DNA of 64,000 bases from Mesaphorura yosii (taxonomy: Eukaryota > Arthropoda > Collembola > Poduromorpha > Tullbergiidae). The first letter of the stretch is position 1; each line of letters starts with the position of its first letter. The stretch is taken from NCBI GenBank assembly GCA_009869945.1, contig WIXG01000168.1, positions 102,837 through 166,836 of the forward strand. Direction: 5' to 3'. Below, piece by piece: positions 51,801-62,892 of the stretch. Both the position numbers and the translations under genes were made by a program. The notes below the pieces were generated by a model, which saw only the letters and a program-made list of their open reading frames with translations, was not told where the DNA came from and did not search any database.

Positions 51801-52375
51801 GAGAGAGTGGCACTGAGAAAGAAATTGCAATGCAAAAGCTTCAGGTGGTACTTGGAAAAAGTGTACCCGGAATCCCCAATGCCTTTGGACTACTACCATT
51901 TGGGAGAAATTCGCAATGAAGATAACCAATTCTGCCTGGACACGATGGCAAGAAAAAGTGGGGAAGCAGTCGGCATGGGTTATTGCCACGGACTTGGTGG
52001 TAATCAGGTAAGTGCACCTAATTAGCTATGCGGGTGTTCGACTGTGGATGTTGAGCTCCTTTCTGACGATGAATGCTGCCCGTTTCACAGGTCTTTGCGT
52101 ACACGAAGAGGCAACAAGTTATGTCCGACGACAACTGTTTAGACTCGACGGGTAGTTCCAACGGAGCTGTGAAATTAGTGCGATGCCACGGGTTAGGAGG
52201 AAATCAAGCCTGGCACTACAGTCCAACGTCAAGAACACTCAAGCATGTCGCCAGTGGAAAGTGCTTGAGCAAACCCTTGAATTCGGATCTAACAACGCCC
52301 ATTCTCACGAAGTGCAACGATACTCCAAGTCAGCAGTGGATAATGGAGTCCAAGTTTAAGTGGCAAGCTCAATAA
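48827..52375 (+). CDS. Polypeptide N-acetylgalactosaminyltransferase, GALNT1/13-like
   Basis: Exons 48827-49069, 49158-49378, 49453-49741, 49814-50010, 50089-50266, then one of two alternatives (50400-50525 plus 50625-50679, or 51095-51275), then 51769-52007 and 52091-52375. Either form is 610 residues. This type II Golgi enzyme starts O-glycosylation by adding GalNAc to Ser/Thr. The N-terminus [16 protein letters not shown] is a signal anchor very like vertebrate GALNT1. The GT-A domain has [25 protein letters not shown], the metal-binding DAH (259-261), FNWKLNFRW, and [15 protein letters not shown] spelled here with [14 protein letters not shown] ricin-type lectin domain with NQAW and SQQW ends the protein. 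The ATG at 48827 is preferred over an in-frame one at 48755 by similarity to GALNT1. AATAAA occurs at 52371-52376 and 52526-52531. Confidence 0.95.
50400..50679 (+). CDS. GALNT alternative cassette A (two small exons)
   Basis: Exons 50400-50525 (126 nt) and 50625-50679 (55 nt) together make 181 nt, exactly the length of cassette B. They encode the catalytic loop segment beginning [10 protein letters not shown] and including [19 protein letters not shown]. Both cassettes enter in phase 0 and leave in phase 1, so inclusion of both would shift the frame. The internal intron (50526-50624) starts GTTAGG and ends CTCAG. Confidence 0.85.
51095..51275 (+). CDS. GALNT alternative cassette B (single exon)
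   Basis: One 181-nt exon encodes the same segment as cassette A, starting [10 protein letters not shown] and including [19 protein letters not shown]. About 37 of 61 positions agree with cassette A by my hand alignment. The metal-binding His of VGHVFR is kept in both; the residue two before VGH differs (His in A, Arg in B at position 391). Confidence 0.88.
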
Positions 52376-52830
52376 ATGCAAATGCAACTTAAGCAATGCG
52401 GTGACTGATTCAGATTTAAGAAAGGAAGTGCAAAAGACTTTAAGTGAACGTGACAATGACAGAACAATTCACTTCGCGTAAAAACTCATATCGACGATCA
52501 ATCTCAGCATATCCAGATTCAAGTCAATAAATTACAACTACTTCACTACATGTACAACATTCCATTGCACAAGTGTGCTTCTGAGTGAATAGACTAATTA
52601 AGTAATAAGTGATGATAGATTTTAGTTGCAATGAGAAATTAAAAAGCTGAGAAGTAGTAACCTCGTGCATATCTTAACGGAACTTGACAATAGATTTGTT
52701 TAGATTGGTTTTATTTCTTTACTTTCTCATGAATGACACACATTTGATTCACATTCCATATCAGTGAAGTAAAAAATAAAAACTGCAAATTTCTGAAACC
52801 TGAAACGCGTTTAAACCGTTTACACTCTCC
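52376..52830. other. 3' spacer between convergent GALNT and UTP14
   Basis: AT-rich spacer with AATAAA on the plus strand at 52526-52531 and on the minus strand at 52710-52715, one for each gene. No coding sequence seen. Confidence 0.6.
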
Positions 52831-55063
52831 TTAATTTTTATACTTTGACATTTTTAAGCCAGCTAGTTTCAGTTTTTTTCCACTCTCAGGCTTCTTCGCC
52901 AGCATATCTTCGCTTATCGGTTCAATCACGGCTCCGAGTCTGGTGATGACTTTTGGTGCTATCAAACTCTTCAAAGACTGCTCAGGAATCCACGTACGGC
53001 CAACTGGGGCTCTCACCATTTTCTCAAACTCCTTCACTCTTGTAAACGGGAAAGGAAGTTCCCGAACCTGATGCTCCCTTATCTTCAAGTTGGCTTCTGA
53101 GTTCAGGATGACATGAGGCAATTTGGCGTCTTTTCTAGGCGGTGCTGGCTTTGCTTTCTGCAGGAACTTCTTCCGCTTAGTTGCGGACGGCTTGGTGCCA
53201 ACTCCTCCCCATTCGCCCCAGCCGGGGAGGCACAAATCTACATCAGCTGGTTTCTCTTTATTAATCTCATCTTGCTTCCTCTTTTGGAACTCTGTTATCA
53301 CATCGTCGTCTTCAAAAGCCTCCGCAATCAAGTTCCTTTGTTCTATGTCTTCATCTTCATCTTCTAGCTCTTCAAGTTTGTTTTTGCTTTCTTTCATATC
53401 AAACTTGACACCGCCTCCAAGATTAAGATGATTCCTTATATTGATTAGCGTTTGCGTCGGATTCGTAGCGGAAGCTTGCACCAATACTGGCATAGACGAC
53501 AGCGGATCTTCCTCTTCCTCGTCATCGCTTGACTCCTGTTAACCAAATACAATACTGTCTTTAAGAAGAACAACGTAGATTTCAGAGAAGCGGGAAGCAC
53601 ACGGATTGCTGATTGCTTACAATTCTCTTCACTGTCAAATCCCGGCTTATTTTCAGCTGATCGGCTAAAACTTCCCTACTTTCGCGATTGTATTTGGCTC
53701 TGGCTGCCTGCATCTTGGCCCACTTCGTCGTGTTGCGATGTTTCAGGCTCATTCTTTCTTGAATGCGAGCTTTATCCAACTCCTGAAGTTTTTCCATTGC
53801 TGCTTCTGGATTGGTTTTTTGTAATTCCTCGAATTCTCTCATTTGTTTCTTAATTTTCTCTCGCCTCAACAGTCGATGATACTTTTTGCTTTTAATTTTG
53901 TTCTTCCGCTTCGCTTTCGCAGCTTCGTACGACTTGAGGGCGCGAAGTTTGGCAAATTCGTGATGCTTTTCTAACGCGTCTTCGACACTCATCACGTACT
54001 GATCACTCTCTGATACGCCCGGGTCTGACCTGTGCATTTCTGCTTGTTTCTTTTTGACGTAATCTTCTCCATGAAGAATTTTGGCAATTTCTTCCTCTAA
54101 TGGAGTTTCAGGCTGCAATAAAAATCTTAATATCAATTGTGCAGTTCCACGGTAATCAGAGTTTCACAAGTCGCCAGAATTAGAACACTTACAACAAACT
54201 CTGCCACAAAGTCTTTAGTCGTAAGTTTCCCAGTCTTTTTCTCCGACGTTAGTGGGAATACGAGTTGGTCTGCTACTCTGTTGTGATGCACAATAGAATC
54301 CCATTTTCCCACATCAGATTTTACGGTTTCGTAAAGGACAGCCCGAGTTATCTATAGGACCAACCAATAGCAATTAGCATTTTGCGCTTCCGTCTTCGGT
54401 TCCATGTGAAACTTACCTTCTGTGCTGTTGGCTTTTCCAATGGTCTACTCAGAACTTGGGATTCACTCTTCTTTAGCTTTTTTATTCCCTTCACAGCGCC
54501 AGTCACTTCTTCGTCATCAGCCTTCTTAATTGTTTCTAGCAGTTCGTCCAAGGTTAGACCGCCCGCTGCATGTACAGTCGAAGGGTCAAGATACTGAGCG
54601 GCTCCGTCGTGGTCATTTGATGGACTGTAAGTTGAAATATTGAGTATCATACCCGGACTTCATAAAGGACTACTAATTAAGCATATAATACTAACAGTTT
54701 AGAGGTCAGAACTGATCCGACAGACTGTAGAAGTTGATTGTGAGCATCGGAAGAAACATCTGCGTGCCCTTCACTGCCATTAACCTCGTCCGCGCCATCC
54801 TCCTCGCTATCGATTTCATCAAATTCAAATTCCTCGTCCTCCGCAGGCCTTTTGCAGTTAAAATATAATGACTGATTAGTTTTAGGCCAGGCATATTGCA
54901 TCACGCAATCAGATCACAACAATCACATGTTGCACGAAACTTACTCCTTTTCTCTTACAAATTTCCGTTTGGGTTGGACCAGTTTTTTCAGTTTCAAGCT
55001 TCCTTTCTCCGGCTTTTTCTTATCTTGCTTGACATTTTTATTTGCAGGCTTTCTTGGCTTCAT
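52831..55063 (-). CDS. UTP14: UTP14, small-subunit processome protein
   Basis: Six exons (54945-55063, 54696-54848, 54417-54624, 54193-54351, 53621-54112, 52831-53535) join in frame into 611 residues. UTP14 is a nucleolar U3 snoRNP/SSU processome component needed for 18S rRNA maturation and activation of the helicase Dhr1. Evidence: a Lys-rich N-terminus, acidic patches, KWDSIVHHNRVADQLVFPL, the basic helix AKAKRKNKIKSKKYHR, SLKHRNTTKWAKMQ, and the C-terminal LPGWGEWGG signature. The C-terminal part with VPVG-like RAPVGRTWIPE also fits. It is somewhat shorter than the human protein. The start ATG (MKPRKPANKN) opens a short basic exon. The gene diverges from squid and converges on GALNT. Confidence 0.93.
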
Positions 55064-55728
55064 TGTTACTTTAATCACTTCAATTATCCGGATTTACGAC
55101 TGAAACATGTGAATCTTTCAGATTTCAAACTCGTCTCCGGGTTTTCACATGTATGAGACGGATTTAAATGCGAGCGCTGAAAATTGAGGAAAGGCGTCCA
55201 TTGGCTTGCACGTGCCGTGTGTTTTTGCCGCTTGCTCGTGCTGTTTACGAAAGAAGGAGCGTGCATCAAAGGAAGCGCAAATTCGGCAGCCATTTCTTTA
55301 ATTCTCCAGCATAAAAGCTTGGTATACGTTCGTATCGCAGGAAGGAAAGAGTACAGTTTTACTCATTCATTTTTAGTCTAGCTAGGTCTCTTGCGTGGTG
55401 TAGAAACGTGTGAGGTAGTTGGTGGTTTCGTTGTCATCAGAGTTTTAATTAATAATTTCAATTAGGGTCGTAGATTTAGCGTTGAATTTAGCTAGCACAG
55501 ATCTTATGAAGTGCTTTAGTAATTAGTACGTCGTAGCAGCGCCATTCTTGGAAAGGTTTCCGGTCTTTGGACACAAAGTGGTAAGTAATTCATTTTCCAC
55601 AACCCTTCGAATTCAATATTTGATCAGATTTAGCGATCAACACGGTCAGCGTCCAGCCGGCATATTGATTGTAATGATTCTGTCAATAATTCCGGTATCG
55701 GTGATCTGTTTCAGCGTGGTGAAGTCGG
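55064..55728. promoter_or_regulatory. Divergent UTP14/squid upstream region with squid leader intron
   Basis: 665 bp separate the two start codons. On the plus strand a donor (GTGGTAAGT, intron from about 55581) and an acceptor (TGTTTCAG, ending 55714) indicate an untranslated squid exon followed by a 134-bp leader intron. The shared promoter is therefore probably within about 55064-55500. No TATA box was recognised. Confidence 0.5.
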
Positions 55729-58700
55729 ATGTCTGCCCAAGATTTTTCAGAAGATATTACAAACGGCAGTTTCGAAATGCAGAACAGTAACGAGGAACTT
55801 ATGGGTGGAGGTGATAGCAGCCAAGACGATAGCACTGGCGTCAATTCACAACACAACAACGGTGCAGAACCAATGGAACATTCCTACCGAGATTCTGCGC
55901 CCGTTGACCATAGCAGAGACGACGACAGGTTTGTGCAATTTGCATTGGAGGCAGTTCATTCAGAAAATAATTAATGCCATAAGATCGTAGCTATCAAAAC
56001 TATCAATTATTATTGTGCTCCTGATGCGATGAGTAAGGTTGCTCGTTTATTGAAAAGATGATTAGGCCCTAATCGCTCTAAATTATGGGCGCGATGCGTT
56101 GCGTAAGTTAGACGGGATTTTGCTTCACAATCGCAATTTAGCTGTTTCAACATTTTTGATTCTTCATGTTCCCTTCAACTTCAAGGTGCCCAGCCAGATC
56201 AATTTGAGTAATGTAAGAAAAGAAATATCAATTTTGTAATGTTCGATGTAATCTTAATCTTGTCCGTTCTCTGTTCTCTATCTTGCTCCGTATTTCTTCC
56301 AGACACATTTGCGCATTAATTGTCATGATGAACAATATTACTCCATATTTTGCTGGTTGATTGACGTTGATGGTTCACTTTTTCGAAAGGACATCATTTG
56401 GTTAACTATCCTCTTGATTAAATTACAAGACAGGAAGTGCAAGAAAGGTTACGAATGAGTTTGGGACAGTCTGCTGACGCTGAGAATGTTTTGAGTAGAT
56501 TTTCCTATTGTTTTTACCGTAGAAAAGGATGTTGGGTTTCTCATATGATTTCTAAGTTGTGATTATTTGGACGCACTACAATCTTGCTTTTTCATTTCTT
56601 AACCCTTTTTCAGGTTCTTTAGGGAGCTCAAACTCCTAACGTTGGGCACTTGAAGAATCTCCAGTTCATTCCATTCCACTGGAACTCCAACGCAAGACAT
56701 AAATATGTGCTTGGGAGTTGGGATTATGGACACGTTCTGCCGAGTCCTAAGCTTAATCCCCACACCTGAAGTAAATCTTTACTTTACTTCTCAATTCCTT
56801 TCTCCCAGTCCCAGTCCCTGTTACCTCAAAACCTTGTCTTTGGAATGGCATATTTCTTGCTGGCAAAGTTAAAGCTGGGTATTCGTGAGTTTTGAGACTT
56901 GGGCGAGTTGCAACTGCATTGTTTGTGTGAGTGGATTTCAGTTTAGAGAGTTTCTGACTACCTTGCATCATCACGCAAATCATCCCTTCTCAGCTTTTAG
57001 ACGTTCAATTAGCCGTTAAATTAGCATCAGAGGTTCCGAGCATTTATTGTGACGCGTCTTAGCTGTATTTGAAAACTTAATTGTCCGAAAATAGCTTTAA
57101 TTTTAATCTCAACCAATTTTTATTTGTTCTCAATTTTAGGAAACTGTTTATTGGTGGTTTAAGTTGGGAAACCACAGAAAGTAATTGCATTTTTCTCACT
57201 CTTACAAAATATTACAATCATTTGCTAACATGTAAAACTAAATGAATTTATCCTCTTTTTTTCCGAATCTCCAACCAAAAACTATTTCAACTTCATGAAA
57301 CTGAACCGAACTATTTGCTTAACTCAATCAAACGAATCTATGCCTACCTTTTAAAGAGGATTTAAGGGAGTATTTTTCTAAGTATGGATCCATCGAGTCA
57401 CTCACGCTTAAAACAGACCCCACAACTGGCAGATCCAGAGGATTTGCCTTCATTGTCTTCACCGAAAATTCGACGTTAGACCAGGTAAGCATCAAACAAG
57501 CATTTTCTATACTTTTCTGCTGGACTTATACTTTTTATGATGATCACCTCAGTCCTGCTTCTGATCGAGTTGACGATACCAATTTACCATCCAATCTTTT
57601 CTGAAATCTAATTTAATTACCCACGCTAAACCTACAATTTTCTAATCTTCTTTATATTGTAAACTTAATTTTTTTCTTTTCTTAGATTGTTGGTGGTGAG
57701 CACATAATTAACGGAAAGAAAGTAGATCCAAAGAAAGCAAAGGCCAGACATGGTAAAATCTTTGTTGGCGGCTTAATACAAGAAATTACAGACGCCGACA
57801 TTAGAACATACTTCTCGCAGTTCGGAAACGTAAGTTTCTTTCTTGTTTTATAAATTGACTCAATTGACTACTAATTTGAAAAAGAGTTTGATTGATTTGG
57901 GTTATTTCTGTTTCCGCAGGTTGTAGAACTCGAAATGCCCATCGATAAAATTAAGAACCAGAGAAAAGGCTTTTGTTTTGTAACATTTGACAATGAGCAA
58001 ATAGTCCAAGAATTACTGAAAACTCCAAAGCAAACAATTTGTGGAAAGGAGGTGAGCTGAGGCTTTTTACTTTTTCTATTTCAATCAAGCCTGGTTTTCT
58101 TCGTGTAATGTAATGATTATAAACTCAGTCCTGCTACAGATCCGCAATGACGGATAACCCATACCATCCAATTTGAATGAACAGAATGTTAATTGTTAAG
58201 CGTTAACGTATCAAGTCCCAAATACACGGTGGAAAACTTCGTACGAAACAAATCTCTTAACGCCCTGCCCTGATTCGTTGGGTTCCAGGTTGATGTTAAG
58301 AAAGCCCAGCCTTCCCAAAACAAAGGTGGAATGATGAACTGGGGTCCGATGGGTATGGGAATGAGAGGTGGAGGCCGAGGAGGTGTCGGAACTTCTCGAG
58401 GGGGACGTGGTGGTGGAAGAGGAGCTGGGCGATCCGATTGGAGTTCCTGGGGAGGTGGAGGCTACAATACCGCTTACGGAAGCTACGCTCCTACTGATGG
58501 TAACTAAGAAAATGTGTGAATGAATAATGATAGTTTTTGTCATGGCCTTGCTAACACGAACTGTCTTCATTGTTTGTAGCTTACAGCACAGGATACGACT
58601 ACTACGCTGGTTACGGAGGTGGTGCGTATGGCGGATACGGCGACGGTTATGGAGGCTACAGTGGATACGACGCTTACGGATACGATTACGACACCACCTC

Positions 58701-58889
58701 ATCGTCGAGGGGTTCTTCTCGTGGACGAGGTACTTCATCAAGAGACTAAATACAAAGTAATATTTAGTTCTTTGACTTGACGTTTGACAATGAGGATTTT
58801 GATAGGAGGACTTGTGTGATGTGATTCCAGGATTTGGAGGAAAGCAACGTGGAACAACAAGAGGTACGCAAAGACATGTACCCTATTGA
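55729..58889 (+). CDS. sqd: Squid-type hnRNP with two RRMs (hnRNP A/B/D family)
   Basis: Exons 55729-55928, 57140-57180, 57357-57484, 57686-57829, 57920-58051, 58289-58499 and 58580-58749 encode 341 residues. Splicing out 58730-58830 to a last exon 58831-58889 gives 354. Squid packages pre-mRNA and directs mRNA localisation and translation in Drosophila oocytes. RRM1 has KLFIGGLSW and RGFAFIVF; RRM2 follows the very diagnostic KVDPKKAKARHGKIFVGGL and has KGFCFVTF. A Gly/Arg/Tyr-rich tail follows with RGG boxes. The shorter form ends SSRD; the longer ends in a PY-type signal (QRHVPY), like Drosophila Squid. Reading through the donor at 58500 would give a third short end. An AATAAA lies at 59121-59126. 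Acidic N-terminal 66 residues are poorly conserved. Confidence 0.94.
57533..57609 (+). ncRNA. Candidate box C/D snoRNA in a squid intron
   Basis: The intron 57485-57685 contains a C box ATGATGA (57537-57543), a D' box CTGA in TTCTGATC, a C'-like TTGACGA and a D box CTGA (57601-57604), spaced as in box C/D snoRNAs. The D box lies about 81 bp before the acceptor, a normal distance for intron-encoded snoRNAs. The element ACCATCCAATC before the D box is complementary to GATTGGATGGT, a conserved stretch near the 3' end of 18S rRNA (from memory). The terminal stem is weak and the guide sits slightly far from the D box, so this is a candidate only. Confidence 0.45.
58108..58180 (+). ncRNA. Second, more degenerate copy of the squid intronic snoRNA-like element
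   Basis: The intron 58052-58288 carries a related sequence. It shares CTCAGTCCTGCT and ACCATCCAAT with the copy at 57533-57609, in the same order and spacing, with AATGATTA at the C-box place and ATGACGGA at the C' place. The D box position reads TTGA, a one-base departure from consensus. It could be a diverged paralog or a decayed copy. Confidence 0.35.
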
Positions 58890-59383
58890 AGCACTTTATA
58901 CAGAATGGTATGCAAGTCCAAGTTCATCCTCGGACACAAATATCTCAATACAATACAGTTATCTACACTTAAACTATTTAAGTACGATGTATTTATACTT
59001 AATACAGGATGCATGTAGCGTAGGAGTTATTTGTATTAAGTATCACATACCTTCTAGAATTACACTTGTCCTTTGTTGTTTGCGAATTAATTAATGTTTT
59101 TCAATCCGAATGAAGTGTAAAATAAAATGGAGAAAAAGAGCAACTTTGGCGTTTTGTGACGAATTTCGTTTTCGCTCATGTCAACCCGGCGCTTTTATTT
59201 TTTCACATAATGGCTCAAGAAGCAGTTACAATTTTAAGAAGCGGTTTGTTCATACATTAAAATTACAAGATGGCAGTGTTTGCAATTACGAAGTGGCAGT
59301 TCACGTGTTCACGCGGTTTAAAACAAAGCAGGCTAAAGAATGATGTTCTACAAATGTTAGACAAATTGATGAATGGCTCAGAC
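58890..59383. other. 3' spacer between convergent squid and SPARC
   Basis: Contains the squid AATAAA (59121-59126) and a minus-strand AATAAA for SPARC (59194-59199). The two transcription units end within about 70 bp of each other. No coding sequence is supported. Confidence 0.6.
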
Positions 59384-60684
59384 TCAAGCCTCTTCTTCGC
59401 CCTCCTCGTTAAGCTCTGCGTTCCCAATACGAACATCGTCGCATTTCTCCTCCATTTCCTCTTGGGGCACTTGAAGGCAGAGCCCCCACTCTTTAAGCGT
59501 GATGCGGTGATCGTTGTCAGCATCGCAGTTGTCCAAGAATGGAGCGATGCAGTGTTCCAGTGCCATCAGCGGAGCACGAATGGGGAAGAGTTCATGTCGA
59601 GAGACTTGGCGGTCGTGTGGGTGATCGTCCAAGTCGCACCACTTCCAGACTGCGGCAACGACGGCCTTCCTGGAGTCATTCGTCGCTCTCTCGGCTTCAC
59701 GCTCCAGCTGTGTGTAGTATGGGCTCAGTTCTCGGCGGTCCGCCAACTCCCGCATGACGTTGAAGAGCCAGTCACGCATTCTCCGTGGGAAGTCCAACAT
59801 TTCTTCCTCTGCGCAGGGCTTGAACAAAATCACCATGAATCTTTGTTAGTATGTGGTAATTTATGGTAAAAACGGCAATTCTTACCGGCATTTCACGACA
59901 CTCTCCGTAATATTCAATATGGACGTGTTTGTTAATTGGATTTGTACATTCCACAGAATTCTCATCGCAGAGGCATCGAGCCCGATACAGTTCGCAGTCA
60001 CTGCTCCAAGTCTCGTTGGAATTGCTACAAACCTGCACAGATAAAAGATTAATGTAGTACTCAAAGCTGAATGCATGATATTGTCAATTCCGATGTAAAT
60101 TACCCGGCGACGGTCATCTTCTTCCTTCGGGCAGTTGGACATGCAGACGCACTTAGCCTTGCCTTGGTCGGTTGGGAGACATTCCCGTCCCGGCCCACAA
60201 CGTTTGTCCTCACACGGGTCTACGATTACAATTCGGATTTACGGCTGGAGAAAATCAGAGAAAGCGAGCTCACCTTTTAGCGGTTCTTCATCGACGGGCT
60301 CGCCCACATCGACTTCGTTCAGATTTTGTCCCTCTGCTTCAGCCATCTGCTTTAGCTTGGCCTCAAGTTCTGCCCTGGTTGGCTCTTCATTGTTGACCTC
60401 CACTTCGTCAGCAATTACGACGGGTTCAGGCTCTTCAACGACCGGCGGTGGAGTGGCAACCACGGGCTTCTTGTCTGCAACTGGACGAATACGCCTTTTC
60501 TTCTGTGGAACGATGTCGTGATGCAAATAAAATAAGGAGAGTCATTTATACAAGCAAATCAAATACGACCATGGCTCATGAAAGAATTAAAAATGCTGAT
60601 GATGATCACCGTCTTTTGCTGTGCTGAAGAGTCAGCGATCAGAAGGACGACGATGATCAGTGCCAAGAACAGGAACTTCCTCAT
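59384..60684 (-). CDS. SPARC: SPARC/osteonectin, secreted calcium-binding matrix protein
   Basis: Five exons (60610-60684, 60274-60502, 60104-60219, 59886-60032, 59384-59818) join in frame into 333 residues. SPARC is a basement-membrane glycoprotein that binds collagen IV and calcium. The signal peptide MRKFLFLALIIVVLLIADSS is followed by an acidic, Pro-rich region, a follistatin-like domain (DPCEDKRCGPGREC, then CVCMSNCP and further Cys) and the extracellular calcium-binding module. That module has RMRDWLFNVMRELA, a first EF-hand-like loop and a canonical second one (DNCDADNDHRITLKEW). An N-glycosylation site NET lies in the follistatin part. The protein ends with an acidic Glu-rich tail. 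AATAAA on the minus strand lies at 59194-59199. Confidence 0.95.
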
Positions 60685-62780
60685 CCTGCTGTGAGTATGG
60701 AGCTGAAATCAATATCAAAATGGCAAAAGCTCGTACATAAGCAGTTCATGGATGACAAGCAGTAAAATGCACTGCGTTGTCTAAAAATACTTCCAAAAAT
60801 GATCCCGAATGCATCTCTTGCGTGATTACAGTCACATTTGATGGTTTTATAAGAAACCATTTCGGGGCAAATTTTGCGCATCTGAATTTCTAATCTTTTC
60901 TAAAGCTACAATAATTGCAGGAATTCATTCAATTTACCTGAGACGCATGAAAAATGTATAAATGACAATGGCGAAGCGATAATTTGTTGCTTGCATGTTA
61001 TCTATAAGTCTAGTCTTACAGAAAAGTAAAGCGTTACAGGCTAAAGTAAACACAAGCATGTGTGCTCTGTTTATGGTGATTGTGCCAAAAACTACAGAAA
61101 TACAGCAAAAGCTGAAAGAGGAAGTCAGTCGAAAGCAGAACGGCAGAAAAATGAGATGATGCTTCTCTTCTATAATAGTCATTAGCCATAGCTCATAGAA
61201 TGACTATAAGGGCTGCAAAAAGAGTTGGGGTTGCAAAGAAATGTATGAATTAAATATAAAGATGCGAGTCTGCGAGATGGGTGTCTAAATATATTCATTA
61301 TCCAGCTAAGTTTACTGTATGGCACGGCAAATGCGTAGCGCAAGAAGAGTTCATGGCAAAAGTCAAATATCAAGTCTCAAGTCAGAGATTTTAGACTTCC
61401 TTCACGATTTCATACGTTGTGTACTGTTAAATTATGTAAGTCGTGTCCTGTCGCCTGCCTGCTTGGTCGGTAATGTAAGAGATCGTGCTAGTTTTGTTTA
61501 TCAGCACCATTTTCCTGAGACGAATGTCCGTCCGTCGGCTTCTACTCGGCCTGCTCTTCCTAGAATCTTCGGCAGAAGCAACGAGCAAAACAGCAAAATG
61601 TTGCTGCTCCTACTGCTTGGCTAATTCCAATTCTGCTTCGGCTCTGGTTATATCATCAAACCACATTCTACTGCTGAAAGGTCAAATGTGATGAATGTGA
61701 ATATGAATGATGCTCCAAAGCTAACTTTAATGCTAAAATCAAGTCAGCAAAGTACGGAGCTTCAAAGTGCTGACTTCGATTTCTCCTGTTGAAGACGCGT
61801 TGATAATTATTACGATTACGATGGCAAATTCATTTTAATCCTTACACAATCCACGCAGAAGAAAACTCCTGCTAAAAAGCCATGCATGAAACGCAGCGCG
61901 TTTGATTGTTTTATGGTTTGTGTCTCGAGTCTTGTTTCTCTATGCAGACAATACAATGCAGCGCGACGTTCTGCAGCAATACAATTAAGATATAAAACAA
62001 GCATACCTGCAGCTCCCCGGACCGGTGAACTTCCAAAGTAGCCAAGCGAAACGCCCAAACAAGAGTTTAGACGACACAAGCCCGAAAACTGCTACTCCCT
62101 AAATTTTAAACAGAATCGCTTTCAGTTCACTTTTTCTGGGATGGTTACTAAAAGACGAAAGGCGTACACTGCACACAATCCACAGATTGTCGAAGTTTCG
62201 GGCTGGTCTTTCTTTGCAGACTGCAGACTATCTTGAAATTGGACGGGACGTGTTGTTGTTCAGTCTGAAGAAGGAAATGCGAGACTAACTGATTGACTGT
62301 ACATTTTACATTTCACATTTTACATGAGCATGAATGAATTCAACAGATTCACTGCTCACTGCTGCTACCCTGTAGAATCTCCGGGTCCACGGTGTGTTTA
62401 TGTTATTCTTGTACAACATGGAAGATCGCATCTGTGCAACATTATTATTAATGCTTTTAGTATGTGTGAGCGTGAGACGTCTTGAGATTCTTTCCTCCTT
62501 AGACCTATTAACAGTGTTTAAATGCGTGGCACCCCGGACAGCATCACTACATGGAATGAGTATTGAACCCGAATATAGCATTATTGCATAACGAAATAAT
62601 GATGTTCCATACAACTCGTGAAAATGTGGTTCTCTTCACCCACTCAGATTCAGTCAGACCTTAACAGGAAGCTTGTAGACTGAACTAAACTATGTCGCGC
62701 TGTTCACAATTGTGATCGCTTGCCTCTTGAAAGCAGAAGCAGAAGCAACCATCCAAAGCAATGCCCATGCACAGGTTTTC
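60685..62780. other. SPARC upstream region and intergenic DNA
   Basis: Upstream of the SPARC start there is no exon chain I can support. Open frames up to about 100 codons occur on both strands without family similarity or splice structure. The SPARC promoter should be within the first several hundred bases. Confidence 0.4.
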
Positions 62781-62892
62781 GGAATAATTGTCTTGGAACA
62801 ATTCTCCGGGAACAATTTTTCTGGAACAATTAGCCCGGAACAATTCGCCGGGAACAATTCGACGGGGACAATTTGCCTGGAACAATTTAAAT
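62781..62892. repeat. 14-bp tandem repeat, eight copies
   Basis: Eight units begin at 62781, 62795, 62809, 62823, 62837, 62851, 62865 and 62879, exactly 14 bp apart. The unit is GGAACAATT followed by five variable bases, often ending CCCG-like. The first and seventh copies are slightly diverged (GGAATAATT, GGGACAATT). Each unit contains AACAAT or a near match. It has no spacer structure of a CRISPR and no coding meaning. Confidence 0.85.

Noticed and set aside
58834-59094. 86-codon plus-strand frame after squid
   Set aside because: It overlaps the alternative squid last exon but in another frame; the squid frame is the one with homology.
59270-59869. 199-codon plus-strand open frame
   Set aside because: It is the shadow of the last SPARC exon on the opposite strand.
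62781-62892. CRISPR-like array
   Set aside because: Units are 14 bp with no spacers and the genome is eukaryotic; it is an ordinary tandem repeat.
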